From: Rhynchonema sp. JSB1_4
Lineage: Eukaryota; Nematoda; Chromadorea; Monhysterida; Xyalidae
NCBI GenBank assembly: GCA_030248065.1
Contig: JASAMV010005351.1
Span: 1 to 50,375 of the forward strand
Direction: 5' to 3'
DNA: 50,375 bases
Part shown: positions 12,301 through 24,300 of the stretch, in pieces
Position numbering within the stretch: position 1 is the first letter of the stretch
Layout: the number at the start of each line of letters is the position of its first letter
Made by a program: the position numbers and the translations under genes
The notes under the pieces: generated by a model
What the model was told of the DNA's origin: nothing
What the model saw: the letters and a program-made list of their open reading frames with translations, nothing else
The model's database searches: none

Positions 12301-15300
12301 TGTCCTTTTTTGTGAAAGGAAACCGCTGTTGTAGTCCGCGACAGAAAACGTGCACCAAAAATTGTGCAAACCAACCTTGAGCCGTTCAGATGCCGTCGGA
12401 TACGAACAGTCAGGAGTGGTACACGGGCAAGTATCTGGTGAAGAATGCGGACAGCGATGAGCAGTTTGAGACCAACTGGGAGAAATTCATCATCGACGTC
12501 GACCAGAAGGATGCGTTCATTGATAAGACGCAGTCGAACGTGGCCGCGCTCGATATCACCGAAGCCAATATTAGGTACGTGTGAATCACGAAACGTTTTA
12601 GCTGGTAATTTTTGGTACTTTTATGGCCGCAATTTTTGAAGACAATTTCTGGTGGTGTAGCTGCTTGACCAAAATAGGAAGCCAATTTCTATATTCATTA
12701 GGTGTGAAGAAAACGAACTGCGTTTATTTAAAAAAACTAAATTTTGAGCAGTGGGATCAATCTAATTTTTGTTCTTTTTCAGTTCCCGGCGGACGCGCGA
12801 GCACAAACCCGTGGTTACGCACATGCAGTTGGTGGAGGAACCGAAATTGACGCCCAAACCAGGTATTTATTTGTGTGAAATAAGCCGCGTGCTGCTTTTG
12901 ACAGATATCAGAGATCCATTTCAAGCTGGGTGATCAGTTTGGTCCTCACGTGCCTTAGTCACGTCAACATCGTAACAACGAAATTTCTACCTTTAGTGAC
13001 GCAGCTGATTTTCGGCCATCGCAGAAGTTGTGTCCCACTAGAGACATAGTCCTAGGCAGTTCCGATCAGCGAGTTTGATGCCGCTATGTTTTCTTACAAA
13101 CAGAGAAAAAAACAAAATTGCAGCTAAAACACGATCCACCCCGGCCAAGGCCCCGTCGTCGACCAAACGTACCCCGTCAACGGGGGGACGGGGTCGGTCG
13201 GGTCCGAGTCCAAAGAAGGCCAAAGTGAAGAGTCCGGCCAGTGACAAGGCTGACGACGAGGGTATTAGTAAATCAGGTTGGTTAATTTTGATTGCTGTCC
13301 TGTAAGTTTACTGCAAGCTCTCGCTTACTTTTGTTTCGTCAAGCTGGAAGGCAAGCACTCGGACACAAGCCAGGCATTTTTTTTGCAATTTTTGCGTGAA
13401 ATAGTTTTGTAGCACTGAGATGGAGCACGGATTTCGACCAGCGCGAAGTTATTCCTCTTCGGCCGGCACACAACACAACGAACAAGTTATGCGCCGGTTA
13501 AAGTCGCTTGCTTGCATTCAAACGTGCTGTGGTCCAGAGTTCATCACGATTGAATCCGCAATTTTCCTTTATTTTGCCGATGTGATAATCTTTATCAAAC
13601 ACTGTCTGCTGTTATTTTTTTCCGATTCGGAAGCGGGCATTTTCGATGGCATGATGTTCGTGCTGACGTCGGCGACCAGACGGCGAGAAGAAGATGAAGG
13701 CAGGCTGTTTTTTATTGTTTTCCAGCCAAAATAAGTAATTTTGGATGATGTTTTCGTGTTCTTTGGGAATTTTTTCTACGGCAGAATTACAATTGCAGAG
13801 CCACCGGTTCCGTTCAATAAGCGTGACATTCGAAAACTGATCCAGGAGCGTGACGGACGGGTGGTCGATGATTTCACGGTAGTCTTCATTATTTTGTGTT
13901 ACCATGAACATGGATGACTGAGTGATCACTGGGGCTTGCACTTTTGTGCGCAGCAATTGATGTTTCACGCGAGCAATGCGGCCTAGTTGTTGGAGGTCAG
14001 TTGGCCAGCCAGAGGTGTTCGCATGCCCGTCCGCGAAAACCGGCTGAAACGGGCAAAACTCACTGTTGTTATAGTAAATTTCTACATTCGCTGCCGCACA
14101 ATGAAATGCGCTCTATAGTTAATGTCAGGTTCTAGTCCCGAAAATCCGCTTTTGAAACATTCGTGCAACAGGCCGCAATGTTTCAGAGCTGCGCGTGGTT
14201 GGCGCTCCGGTTTAGAACTTGACATTAACTATGTGGCGTATTCCATTGTGCGGCAGCGAATTTAGAAATTCACTATATGTACATATAATATATGCACGTA
14301 TATTATTGTGCAGGCGTTCGACGACAAAACGACGAAACAGGGCACGCAGCTGTTTCTGATCGCCGACACCCATTATCGAACGCACAAATATCTGTCGGCG
14401 TTGGCGCGTGCCGTGCCCTGCGTGTCGCATCTTTGGATTGTCAACTGCATTCGTGAGGTTGCTGATCTTTTGTGTGTTACTATTTTTGGTTTTTAGAAGG
14501 TTTTTTTTTGACGGCAGTTGGGTGGTGCATACTCGCACTGTCACCTGCCGCATCCATGTAAACTGCTGTAAAATAATAGAGGGCACAGAAACAACTTTTT
14601 TATAGCTGGGGTCACTCGAAAGACTGAACGTTGTCGTACCAGTGGTGACTGAGTCTCAGCCTAATGGTTAACACAGGGCATTGTATAAACAATGGTGTCT
14701 GTCTTTCTCCACTGCTGCTTTTTTTTTTGAAGTGGGTCGAAACGAATGGCGAAAAAGCGCTGCACATCTGGGACCTTAAACAAATTTTGCGTGTTTCTTT
14801 TTCTAGCAAAAACTACTCGACTACCATTCGTACTTACTGCCGGCCGGCGAGAGTCTCGAGCAGAATGCCACCATTCATTGGTTCGTGCCTGATTTTATTG
14901 CTTCTGTTTGCTAACTTGTTATTCCACTCATTCTTGTGGTTTTTTTGGTTGCTCGTTGAGATTATTTATCGCTTTTATTTTGGGGATTTTAGATTTTTGG
15001 TGATACTAATAACATCAACAGACCTCAGCTCACAAGAACCCCATTCATAGTTTTTTTAGACACTTTTTAGGTGCAATTTGCACCTAAAATTTCAGAATTG
15101 CACCTAAAAATTCAGGGTTAGGTGCAAGGTTGCACTTAAAATTTTGGGCCCTTGTTTGCTTAATTTAGCATTTATACAGCATCTTTTAAGGTTAGAAAGC
15201 TTAGAAACAAAAAAAATGCGCTGCGCGGCTTTTCATTCCGTCCAATAAATTCCATCGAAGCATTTGGTCGACATTGACAAAAAATATTGATCTGATTGAT

Positions 15301-18300
15301 TGATTTCGTGCACAGTTAGTACCTGGTGTGCTGGTGATCAGATTCAAAACAAATACATGCTGTACTAGGATCAGTGTAGTTCCTGGTCCGGCGAGGCGGT
15401 TAGTGAACCTGCCCACTTTGTCGGTGCGGCGGTTAGTGTGCCTCCCTGTGGGGGAAGGAGGGGGGAAGACCAAAATTCAGGAAAAAGTCCTTCTTTGAGG
15501 TAAAAAATTTGACCTATTTTTGCCCTTTTTTGGAAAAAAATCTCCATAAACAGGGTATTTTGGCGACTTTTGATAACATTGACCTGAAAATTACCCATTT
15601 TAGGCCTAAAATGCTCATCTTGGGCTAAAAATGCCTATTTTAGGCAAAAATTGCGGCGGTTAGTGTAACTGGTGCGGCGGTTAGTGCACTCACTACTGTA
15701 CCTTGGTCGCGGCGGTTAGTGTACCTTAGGAGGGGACCCCCTCCCCCCAGGAACTACACTGACTAGAACTAGAGCAGAGCATGACAACAGTATTAGATAC
15801 CCACACAGTAAATGAACAGCGAAAGTAATTGATTCGTACGTGACCCCCAAATGTGGATATGGTGACATGAAAATTTTACTGTTTCGTTTTCTTCTCAATC
15901 GGTTCTCAATAATGAAACTAGTACAAAATGTGGTACAAAATGTTGAACTTTCCCTGAAAAGTTTGCTTTTGCTAAAGGAAAAGGCATTCATTGCGTTACA
16001 ACGTTATTGAACTTCTAAAAGCACGCAAATAGCATTGAACACACAACCTGGCAAAAAAGCCTAAAATTGGCGTTTTTTGTCCAAAATAGGGGTTGCACCC
16101 AGAGATCGGAAACGGGCCGGGCCGGGCCGCGATTTTGGAGTTGGTCGACCGGGCCGGAGATTTGGGGGGACCGGGCCGGGCCGGGCCGAGCAGCCCGGCC
16201 CGGTCCGGCCCGGTATGCCTAAATTTGAACGAAATTACCATTTTTTGAACCAAAATTTTCAAAATTTTTGCGCTTCGCGCAATAACATTTCCTAGTTCTT
16301 GATCTTTTCAGTCATCGTTTTGAAGAAAGAAGCAGTAGCTACCCATACCCAGGCCTTTGCTTTGCAGCAATCAACCTACTGTACCACCAAAAAAGCCTGC
16401 CTGCAATCAACCTACCTACTGTAGTACCGACCGGCCGAGCTGGGGGGAGTCGTCCGGGAATTTATGTCTACATATTGATGAGAATGTACTCTTAAGCGCT
16501 AATTTCGCGCGTCACGCGCGATTTTTCGCCTATATGGAGTGAAAAATACCGATTTTAAACCATTTTGAGCAAAAATTATACCATACCTACTACACTACTG
16601 TACCAACCGGGGCGGCGACTTACGTACTACATCAGGATGGCGCGTCAATCTACCTACCTACCCTTACCCCCAGCCCCAGCTGTACCAACCAGTGAAAACA
16701 AGTATTCTGCAGAAAATTTTCGAATTTTTTTCAGCTTTTTGGACTTTTTTAGTTTTCAGCCCTTGAAAATTGGCTGACCGGGCCGGGCCGGGCCGACCTC
16801 AAGCCAAAACGGGCCGGGCCGGGCCGACCTGCAGCCCTCCACCGGGCCGGGCCGGGCCGGACTTTTCGCCGACCGGGCCGGGCCGGGCCGACTTTACCCG
16901 GCCCGTTTCCGATCTCTGGTTGCACCTACTTTGGCCAGCTTGCACCTAAAAATTGGGGGTTGCACCTAAGTTGCACCTAGTGAATTTTGAAAAAAAACCC
17001 TGACCCCATTCAAGTGTTGTTCACGAAACATTTTAGTCCGTATACACACACATCCATTATCCATTCTGGCAGCAGGGTCGAGGACCCAAATAAGTAGTTT
17101 TTATGTGCGAATTATTTTGCTTGATTTTTTTAACTCGATCAGCGTGAAAGATACATGTTGCAAGACTTTTTCCCACGTCCGAGGCTTCCTGTCCTGATGC
17201 CAGCGAAGGGCATACCAACAATAGTGTTTGTGATTAGGGTTAGAGAGATGTCGGGTGCCGGGTGTCGGGTGCCAAAAAAGTGTACATAGGTGTCGGGTGT
17301 CGGGTGCCTCCAGGTGTCGGGTGTCGGGTTTTTTGGGACCCGACACCCGACAGCCGACACCCGACACTTACGGTTCAAAACATCAGTTTTGCCGAGAAAA
17401 GAATTTTGAGAGAAAATTTTCTTCGAACCAAATGTTTCTGAAGACGCAGAATGTGTCATTTTGGTGTTTATTTTGTGTGAAAATACTTGAATTCAGTCAC
17501 TTGATCCAAAAAATTGCACTAATAGTGCGAAGCAGCAAAAAGTTGCCTGTTTTTGGTCCAAAAACAGGTGTCGGGTGTCGGGTTTTTTCCAAAAACTAGA
17601 TGTCGGGTGTCGGGTTTTTTTGGAACTGTCGGGTGTCGGCTTTTTTCTCAAATGTCGGGTGTCGGCTATTTTCAGATGTCGGGTGTCGGCTGTCGGGTGT
17701 CCGGTACCCCCCGACCTCTAACCCTATTTGTGTGTGATCAGGAATCGGAGGTGGTTTTTGTCAGTTGATATACGCTGTCAAACAGATGCTGATCTGGTCT
17801 CGCTCATCAATAAATGTCTGCTAGCCACACACACACACAAAACAACCATAGTTGCGAAAAAAACCGGTTCTTTATATTTTGTGAAAAAAAACCGAAAAAT
17901 TTCCAGAGGGTATATTTCCAGCACAGGGTATCAAATAACTGGTACAGGGTATTTTGACCCTAAAGACTGGTGTGAAGCATGGTGCAAAGACACTATATGC
18001 TACTGAAAACTTGTAAACTGCTATAAATCTCCAAGTTACCTCGTTCTAAACCTCTAGATGGCACTTCGGCATTGACGAACCTCCAGAACGTTGAAAAATA
18101 AGGGTCGAAAACGTCATTTTTTGGCAAAAATAGGAGAAAATTTTACCCGGTTGTTTTCACGGAAATTTATTTTCGGTCCCAAAAAACGGACCCGGTTTTT
18201 TTGGCTTTTTTTTCACGAAAAAAATCGGTTCTTTTCAATCCGCAACTATAAAAACAACCGTACATTTTTGAAACGTATGTATTGTCCTTATTCAGGCACG

Positions 18301-21300
18301 CCAGCGGTCCGAAGCTACTGCACGGTCGGACGGTGATGGTTTACACGGCGAATCGGTATCCGGATGACTCGAATACGCTCGATTTCGTGCAGATATGGGC
18401 CCCGCTAGTGGAACGGATGGGGGCGAAGGCGCTCACTGAAGTGCCCGGACCGGGTTGGTGCCCTGCGCGTTTGCACTGGTTTGCTTATGTTGTGGTTGAA
18501 TTCATTCTGGACAAAACAGCGGATTATCCCAAAAACACCGGAAGAGCGAAAATGCTCATTTTCGTCAGGGCATGTCTACACTCAAGCAATGATGTAGTTG
18601 GTCCGAGCAAGAAAGCTAGCTAGCTAGCCGGGTACCCCGATTTGGGAGTATTGGTCCAGAAGTCAAAAACAGGGGTATAAAATTTGGTCTAAATTATGCT
18701 AAAATAAGCCTTAAAATGCGTATTTTTGTGCACGTGTGAGAAAATTTGAACGAATTTGACCATTTTGGCCCATAAAATGGTCATTTTGGCACTAAAATCA
18801 ACACTTTTTTTACTTGATGACCGGAGCAAGAAAGCTAGCTAGCCAGTTTGGGGGTACGGGTTTCGGAGCAAGAAAGCTACCTAACTGTTGGGGGTAATAC
18901 CCCCCATACCCCCACCACCCACATCATTGCACTCAAGCCTAACCCTTGGCCCATCTGCAAGATAGTGGGCTTTCACAAAATAACGTTCCTTCCCGCCGTT
19001 TTCTCTTCCTCGTTTAGCTTGAGCTCACACACACAATAACAAGGTTATGTCCTTGTTGTTATGTTTGCGTGTGATCAGATCTGCAGCTAAAGCGTCACGT
19101 GTGATATCATGCGGTTATCTAGTTTACGCAGGAAGCTAAAAGTAAGGAGGGAAAGAGCACCTCCTACGTGTCGTTGGTTAAAGCAATGATCCCCAACTGA
19201 TAAGCTGTGCGGTTTCTATAGAAAATCAAATTGCAGCATCATACCTTATACCTGATGGTGATGAGATTACTGGTCAAATATTCGTTGCTTTTTATGTTTT
19301 GTTTCCCTGCGCTGTTTGTTAATCCCATCAAACGCGCACGTAGCTCTGATTTTGTTCAGTGTGATTGATATGATTACCACCACCCACCAACCCAGAAGTG
19401 CTCTCACTCCGAATATTACTGTAGCCATACTTTTCATCGAATAAGCAATCAGAGAAAAGGACACAATATGAAAAAGTTTAATATTGAACAGTTTTGTGCA
19501 TGTTGTCCTACTGATGGCCGTCGGCAGGTCACTCGTACCAAAGCAGGTTACATCCACAATAAAGTAAAGGCAAACTACGCCAACACGAGCCCGATTTCGA
19601 AGGTGGTGCGTATTCAAAACGAATAGAAAGAGAAAATCATCATGCTCCACTTTGTATTCTTCAACGTGTAACATTTCCCAAATCAGCAGCCACGTGTGAA
19701 TGTTTCACAATTCTGCCAACTGCGAAATCGGGCTCGTGTTGGCGTAGTTTGCCTTTACTCATCAACAGTCATGAGTAGAAACACATTAAAGGTCGGTTTA
19801 TACTTCTGGCTCCTCGGCAGTAGCAATCAAAAATCTGAGGAAGTCAAGGGCAGGCAGAGTCATCGGCTGTCAGTGACTGCTTCTGGTGTTTGCCTGCTTC
19901 TGACTGCCGACTGCCTGCCTTTGATGGGCGGCAGTCAAATGAATTAGAAGAGAAATTGGGGGTGAATTGGAGCAATTTGAAGAAAAGCAATTTTGAAGCA
20001 ATTATCAAAGTGGTGTCGTGGGTCAACCCAGCCTTCCATCTTTGAGAAGGGTCGGTAAATGGGAAGCAGCAATTGCTGCGGGTAACAGGCACCTACCCAT
20101 TAGAGTCACCGGCAACGGGTTGTTGGTAGGTCCCTCGCGGAGCCTAGATTCTGCGGAACGCCTTTACCTTTTTTTGGGTGTTGGCTTTGGATGGACCGTG
20201 ATTGTGTCTAAAATAGGTGCTTTTTTACCGTTTTTTACAAATTGTTTCGCACCTATTGATTTCAAAAACGACCACGAAAAAATACAAGGCATATAAAACT
20301 CAGTGGAATGACGCAATCAATACGTTTGGATGTGATCACACCACAAAGCAACCAGTCCACGGGTTCGCTGTTCGATGAACGACACACCAGCACTTATTGG
20401 AACTAACTCAGAAACGCCATGGCTAATTTTTAAAGCCAAGTAAACGCCATGGGTAATTTTTAAAGTCAAGTAAAAAGTATTCAAACGACAAAGCGATGTT
20501 CAAAAGTGCCTTATTTGACCCCGGCAGTCACCAAGACCTAAACAGTCATGGTGAGAATAATGCGGGGGTATGCCTTCTGTTTTTCTTTCGACATAAACCA
20601 TGTTTTCTCATCCAGATCTACCGATAAACACCAAAACATGTGCGGGAGTCAGCTCAGCACTGCTCAGAAAGTTAAAACTTTTAACTTGCTGTTTTTGACT
20701 GCCGGAAGTCAGAATCGGTGACTGCCAGTCCCTGACTGCCCTGCGCATTTATACTTTTTTCGTGCCTGCCATCGTTTTGACTGCACTCCAGTATTATAAA
20801 TGGGGTAGCAGTCAATCGGATGGGACGTCACATTTTTCTGACTGCTTCTGCCGAGGAGTCAGAAGTATAAACCGACCTTTATAAAATGAAACCATTTACC
20901 ACGGCTCGCAAATTTAAAAGTGCTTGACAAATACACACGAAGGAATTATCGCAGTCAACATTGAATAAATGACAAATGAACTGGTTGCACGCCATGCGTA
21001 ACGGAAATGAAAAGCGTTTGCAATCTCATTAAGTGTGCAACATAAATGCGTGGTGAAACAGAAACGCGATTCAGGGCTACCATCATGAAGTTTTCACAGG
21101 GCGGGGGCAGCAAGCTTCCTCATATGCTTCCTTTACACTAAAACCGTGTATGATCAATGATTGCAACGATTCAACGAAACGAAACTTGTTGAAATTTCTA
21201 GAGCTGAGATTTTCATCAGAATGTTTTCAAAAGTTGATTCCAAGAACAAATAAACACCGTCTTCCTGGTGGCGTTTCACCATGACGATCCGATGTTTGAT

Positions 21301-24300
21301 GAGGGATCGGCCTCGATCATGTGGACCGACACCGACGCTTTTTGGAAAGTATCGACTCCGACGAAAAAACGCCGACACGGACAGTTTAAATTTTCCGACT
21401 TGTTTGAACAGCTGGAATAGTTCATTTCATCGTGTACGTACAGCGTTATCATTCTCGTTGCGCGGAACTGTGATCGCAGGATTGACGGCGCTTCCTGGTG
21501 GCAAATGCTGCTTGCATCCAACTGCAGCCAATATCCCACAGCGTATGTCGCCATGTCGTGCGACGTACAGAACGGCGTTGCACATCGGATTGATATTGGC
21601 CAGAATTTTGATAATCGGTTCGTAGCGCGTGCGGTCTATATCTTGCAGCGCGAGTAAACCTATTTGTAGTACGGACGGTACCACTTGAAACAACATGGTG
21701 AACGTCACCGACAGGCCAACTGTTATTGTAATGCGCCGTTGCGTGGCAATCTGCTTTGCAAGCGCATTAGCGCGCTGCTTGGTTGCGGTGTTCAGTTTGT
21801 GCACGTAACGTTTGTACAGAAAGGGCACGACCAAGAACAGCCCCACACTGGCAGAGCCGGTCAGTAGACGCGACATGATGAGTATCGCGATCACCGGAGC
21901 GTAGCCGATGGTGGAGCCAAGCGTGCACAACGAGCCCGTGCTTGACTGTGCATGCACCAGACCAACGGTCAGGTACGCAAGAAAGGACAGAGTGCTGGCC
22001 AAGAAGAATGCGCTGCATATGCGCCAGGTGGATTTCCAGGTCAACGCCAAATAGCGCATCGGCGAAACGATAGCTATGAACCGGTCGAGGCTGACCAGAA
22101 ACAACATGTACCCGGTCATCGGGTAGGCAAGTGTCCATAGAAGTGCCGGTGACCCGTACATACATTGCAGAACGGTCCATCGAATCTTTGAGGTATTTGA
22201 CAAGATCTTCACGGCACGGTCGAGCGCAGATGCGAATAGCGTAATTCCTAAAAAAGGCTTGATGATTGGCTGTTGTTTTGGTCGCCCGGAAATAATGGAA
22301 CAGGCAAAAAGTCTGGATCAATTTACCGAACACAGCATCGGCTGCCGCCAGTGAGCAAATGCTGGCGTACTCCTTCTTCTTTCGCAATTGTTTGTAGCCC
22401 AGAATCGCGACAACAATCAGACTGTTGGCAATCGTCAGATACAGACCTGAGGCGGTGAAGCGATGCTTTTGTGAGAAAATTTCGAAACAAACGTATGCCA
22501 CTAACCTTGTGTAGCGTAAACAGCATACGTGATCAGTCGATAATATGTGCTCGCTGTGTCGTCATTGTCCTCCGTTGTCTCGTTGATCGGCATTGTGCCG
22601 TTCATGACTGGATTCTGAAACGTTTGCGGTCCAACAGGTCCAGAATATCGGTCGCTGTTTGTCACTACATTGATGAGTAATGGAGTCAGTTGTTTATCCG
22701 TTCGGATGTAGCCTGGTCACAAATAGACACATCCTGAGACCAACTTGTATCTGAGTCGAGCTACCTGTAGTTCACAAACACAATGACGTAGGGAACAACC
22801 ATCCTTGTTGTTGCCGTTTGTCCAATGATAAAGCAGGGGGTGGGGGCCCCCTAGGTACAGTAGGTAGGTAGGTTGACGCTCCATCCTGGTACAGTAGGTA
22901 GGTCGCCGCTCGGCGGCTGGTACAGTAAGTTGCGATTTTTGGCTCAAGATGGTATAAAATCGGTATTTTCACTCCAAATAGGCGAAAAATCGCGGCTACG
23001 CGCGAAATTAGCGTTTTGGAGTACATTTTCATAAATATTTAGACCTAAAAAATTTTGTCCCCCCCCCTAGCTCGGCCGCTACAGTAGGTTGGTTGCCGCC
23101 CCACATTTTTGGTGGTACAGTAGGTAGCCGCCCCGCCTGGGTATCTTCGATTCTCGATATGATAAATGTCGAATCAGCGGGCGCATGATACCCTTTAATT
23201 TTAGATATGATAAAAATCGAATCAGCAAGTGCATGATACCCTTCGATTTTGGATATAAAAAAATCAAATCAGCTGGCGTGTGATAGCCCATATACGTACA
23301 TATATTGGGTTATGGATATGGCAAAAATCTAATCAGCAGGTCTTCATACCATACGGCTACGGTATTGCTGTTAGGGATCGGCGTCGGTGTCGGAAAAAGG
23401 TCGGTGTCGGTACCGACACTACTAATGTCGGTGTCGGCGGCCAAAAGTGTCGGTTTTTTTCAGGTGTCGGTATGTAACTTTTTGACCCAATGTTTGCACC
23501 AAAGAGACGAAATTTAACAAAAAAATTCTTCCGTAAATGAAAAAGCTTGAAAATTTTTGAACCACAAAAAAATTTTTCAACCACAGATCTCTGCTAGCGC
23601 GTCGCCTTTCAGTATACAACGAAATATATTAGAGATCAACACAAAGAATACAAAATTTCGGTCAATGCGTAACTTGCTCAGGAAAGCGACTTCTGACAGT
23701 TGAGAGGGCTTGTATTAATTTTTTTTTTCGCTTGCAGATTACAACAGTCAAGCAGCTTTAGAACATTCGCGCAGGATTTCAGAACAGCTGCCATAGTACA
23801 CGTACCTACAAGAGCGAGTTTGACAGTTTGATCGTCATACGGTTACATCAGTTTGATCGTCATATGCTCATTGTCCAAGCCCCTAAAATGCCAGCACAAC
23901 GTACCGTGCACCAAACAAGACCAAACAACGTCGCGCCACAATTTGGTTATTTTTTGAGTTTTCTAAAAAAAATGGGCAAAATCTCCGAAATGCGCATTTT
24001 TTGTGTGAAGTAATTCTAAGACGTCTAACACCGCCATAAAGCTCAGTAATACGCAAAAAGTGCAAATTTTGCGCTAAAGTTACAAGTTTTCGACAAAAAA
24101 ACAGTCGAAGTCGGTGTCGGGAAAACTTGAACTGTCGGTGTCGGCGTGTTTTTTCTTCGGTGTCGGTACTTTCCAAAAAAGCGGCGGTGTCGGTACACAT
24201 GACCGACGCCGATCGGTACGGTACCGCAGAATTTCGGTTGGCGACAACTTTTCTTCTGGTTGCAGCTAGTGAGAGGGTCAATGTCAAAAGTTTCTCAGTC

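Larger units (their letters stand above)
14881..18295. other. Intron 26: repeat-filled, no coding exon seen
   Basis: This 3.4-kb intron separates BRCT1 from BRCT2. It contains three mobile elements listed separately (15372-15761, 16100-16918, 17235-17726). It also has TTGCACCTAA-type short repeats at about 15070-15145 and 16919-16980. I see no conserved exon in it. Confidence 0.6.

Noticed and set aside
19267..19674. Minus-strand 135-aa open frame with hydrophobic stretches, considered as another receptor fragment
   Set aside because: It overlaps the inverted repeat at 19563-19599, shows no ordered 7TM motifs and has no splice or homology support.
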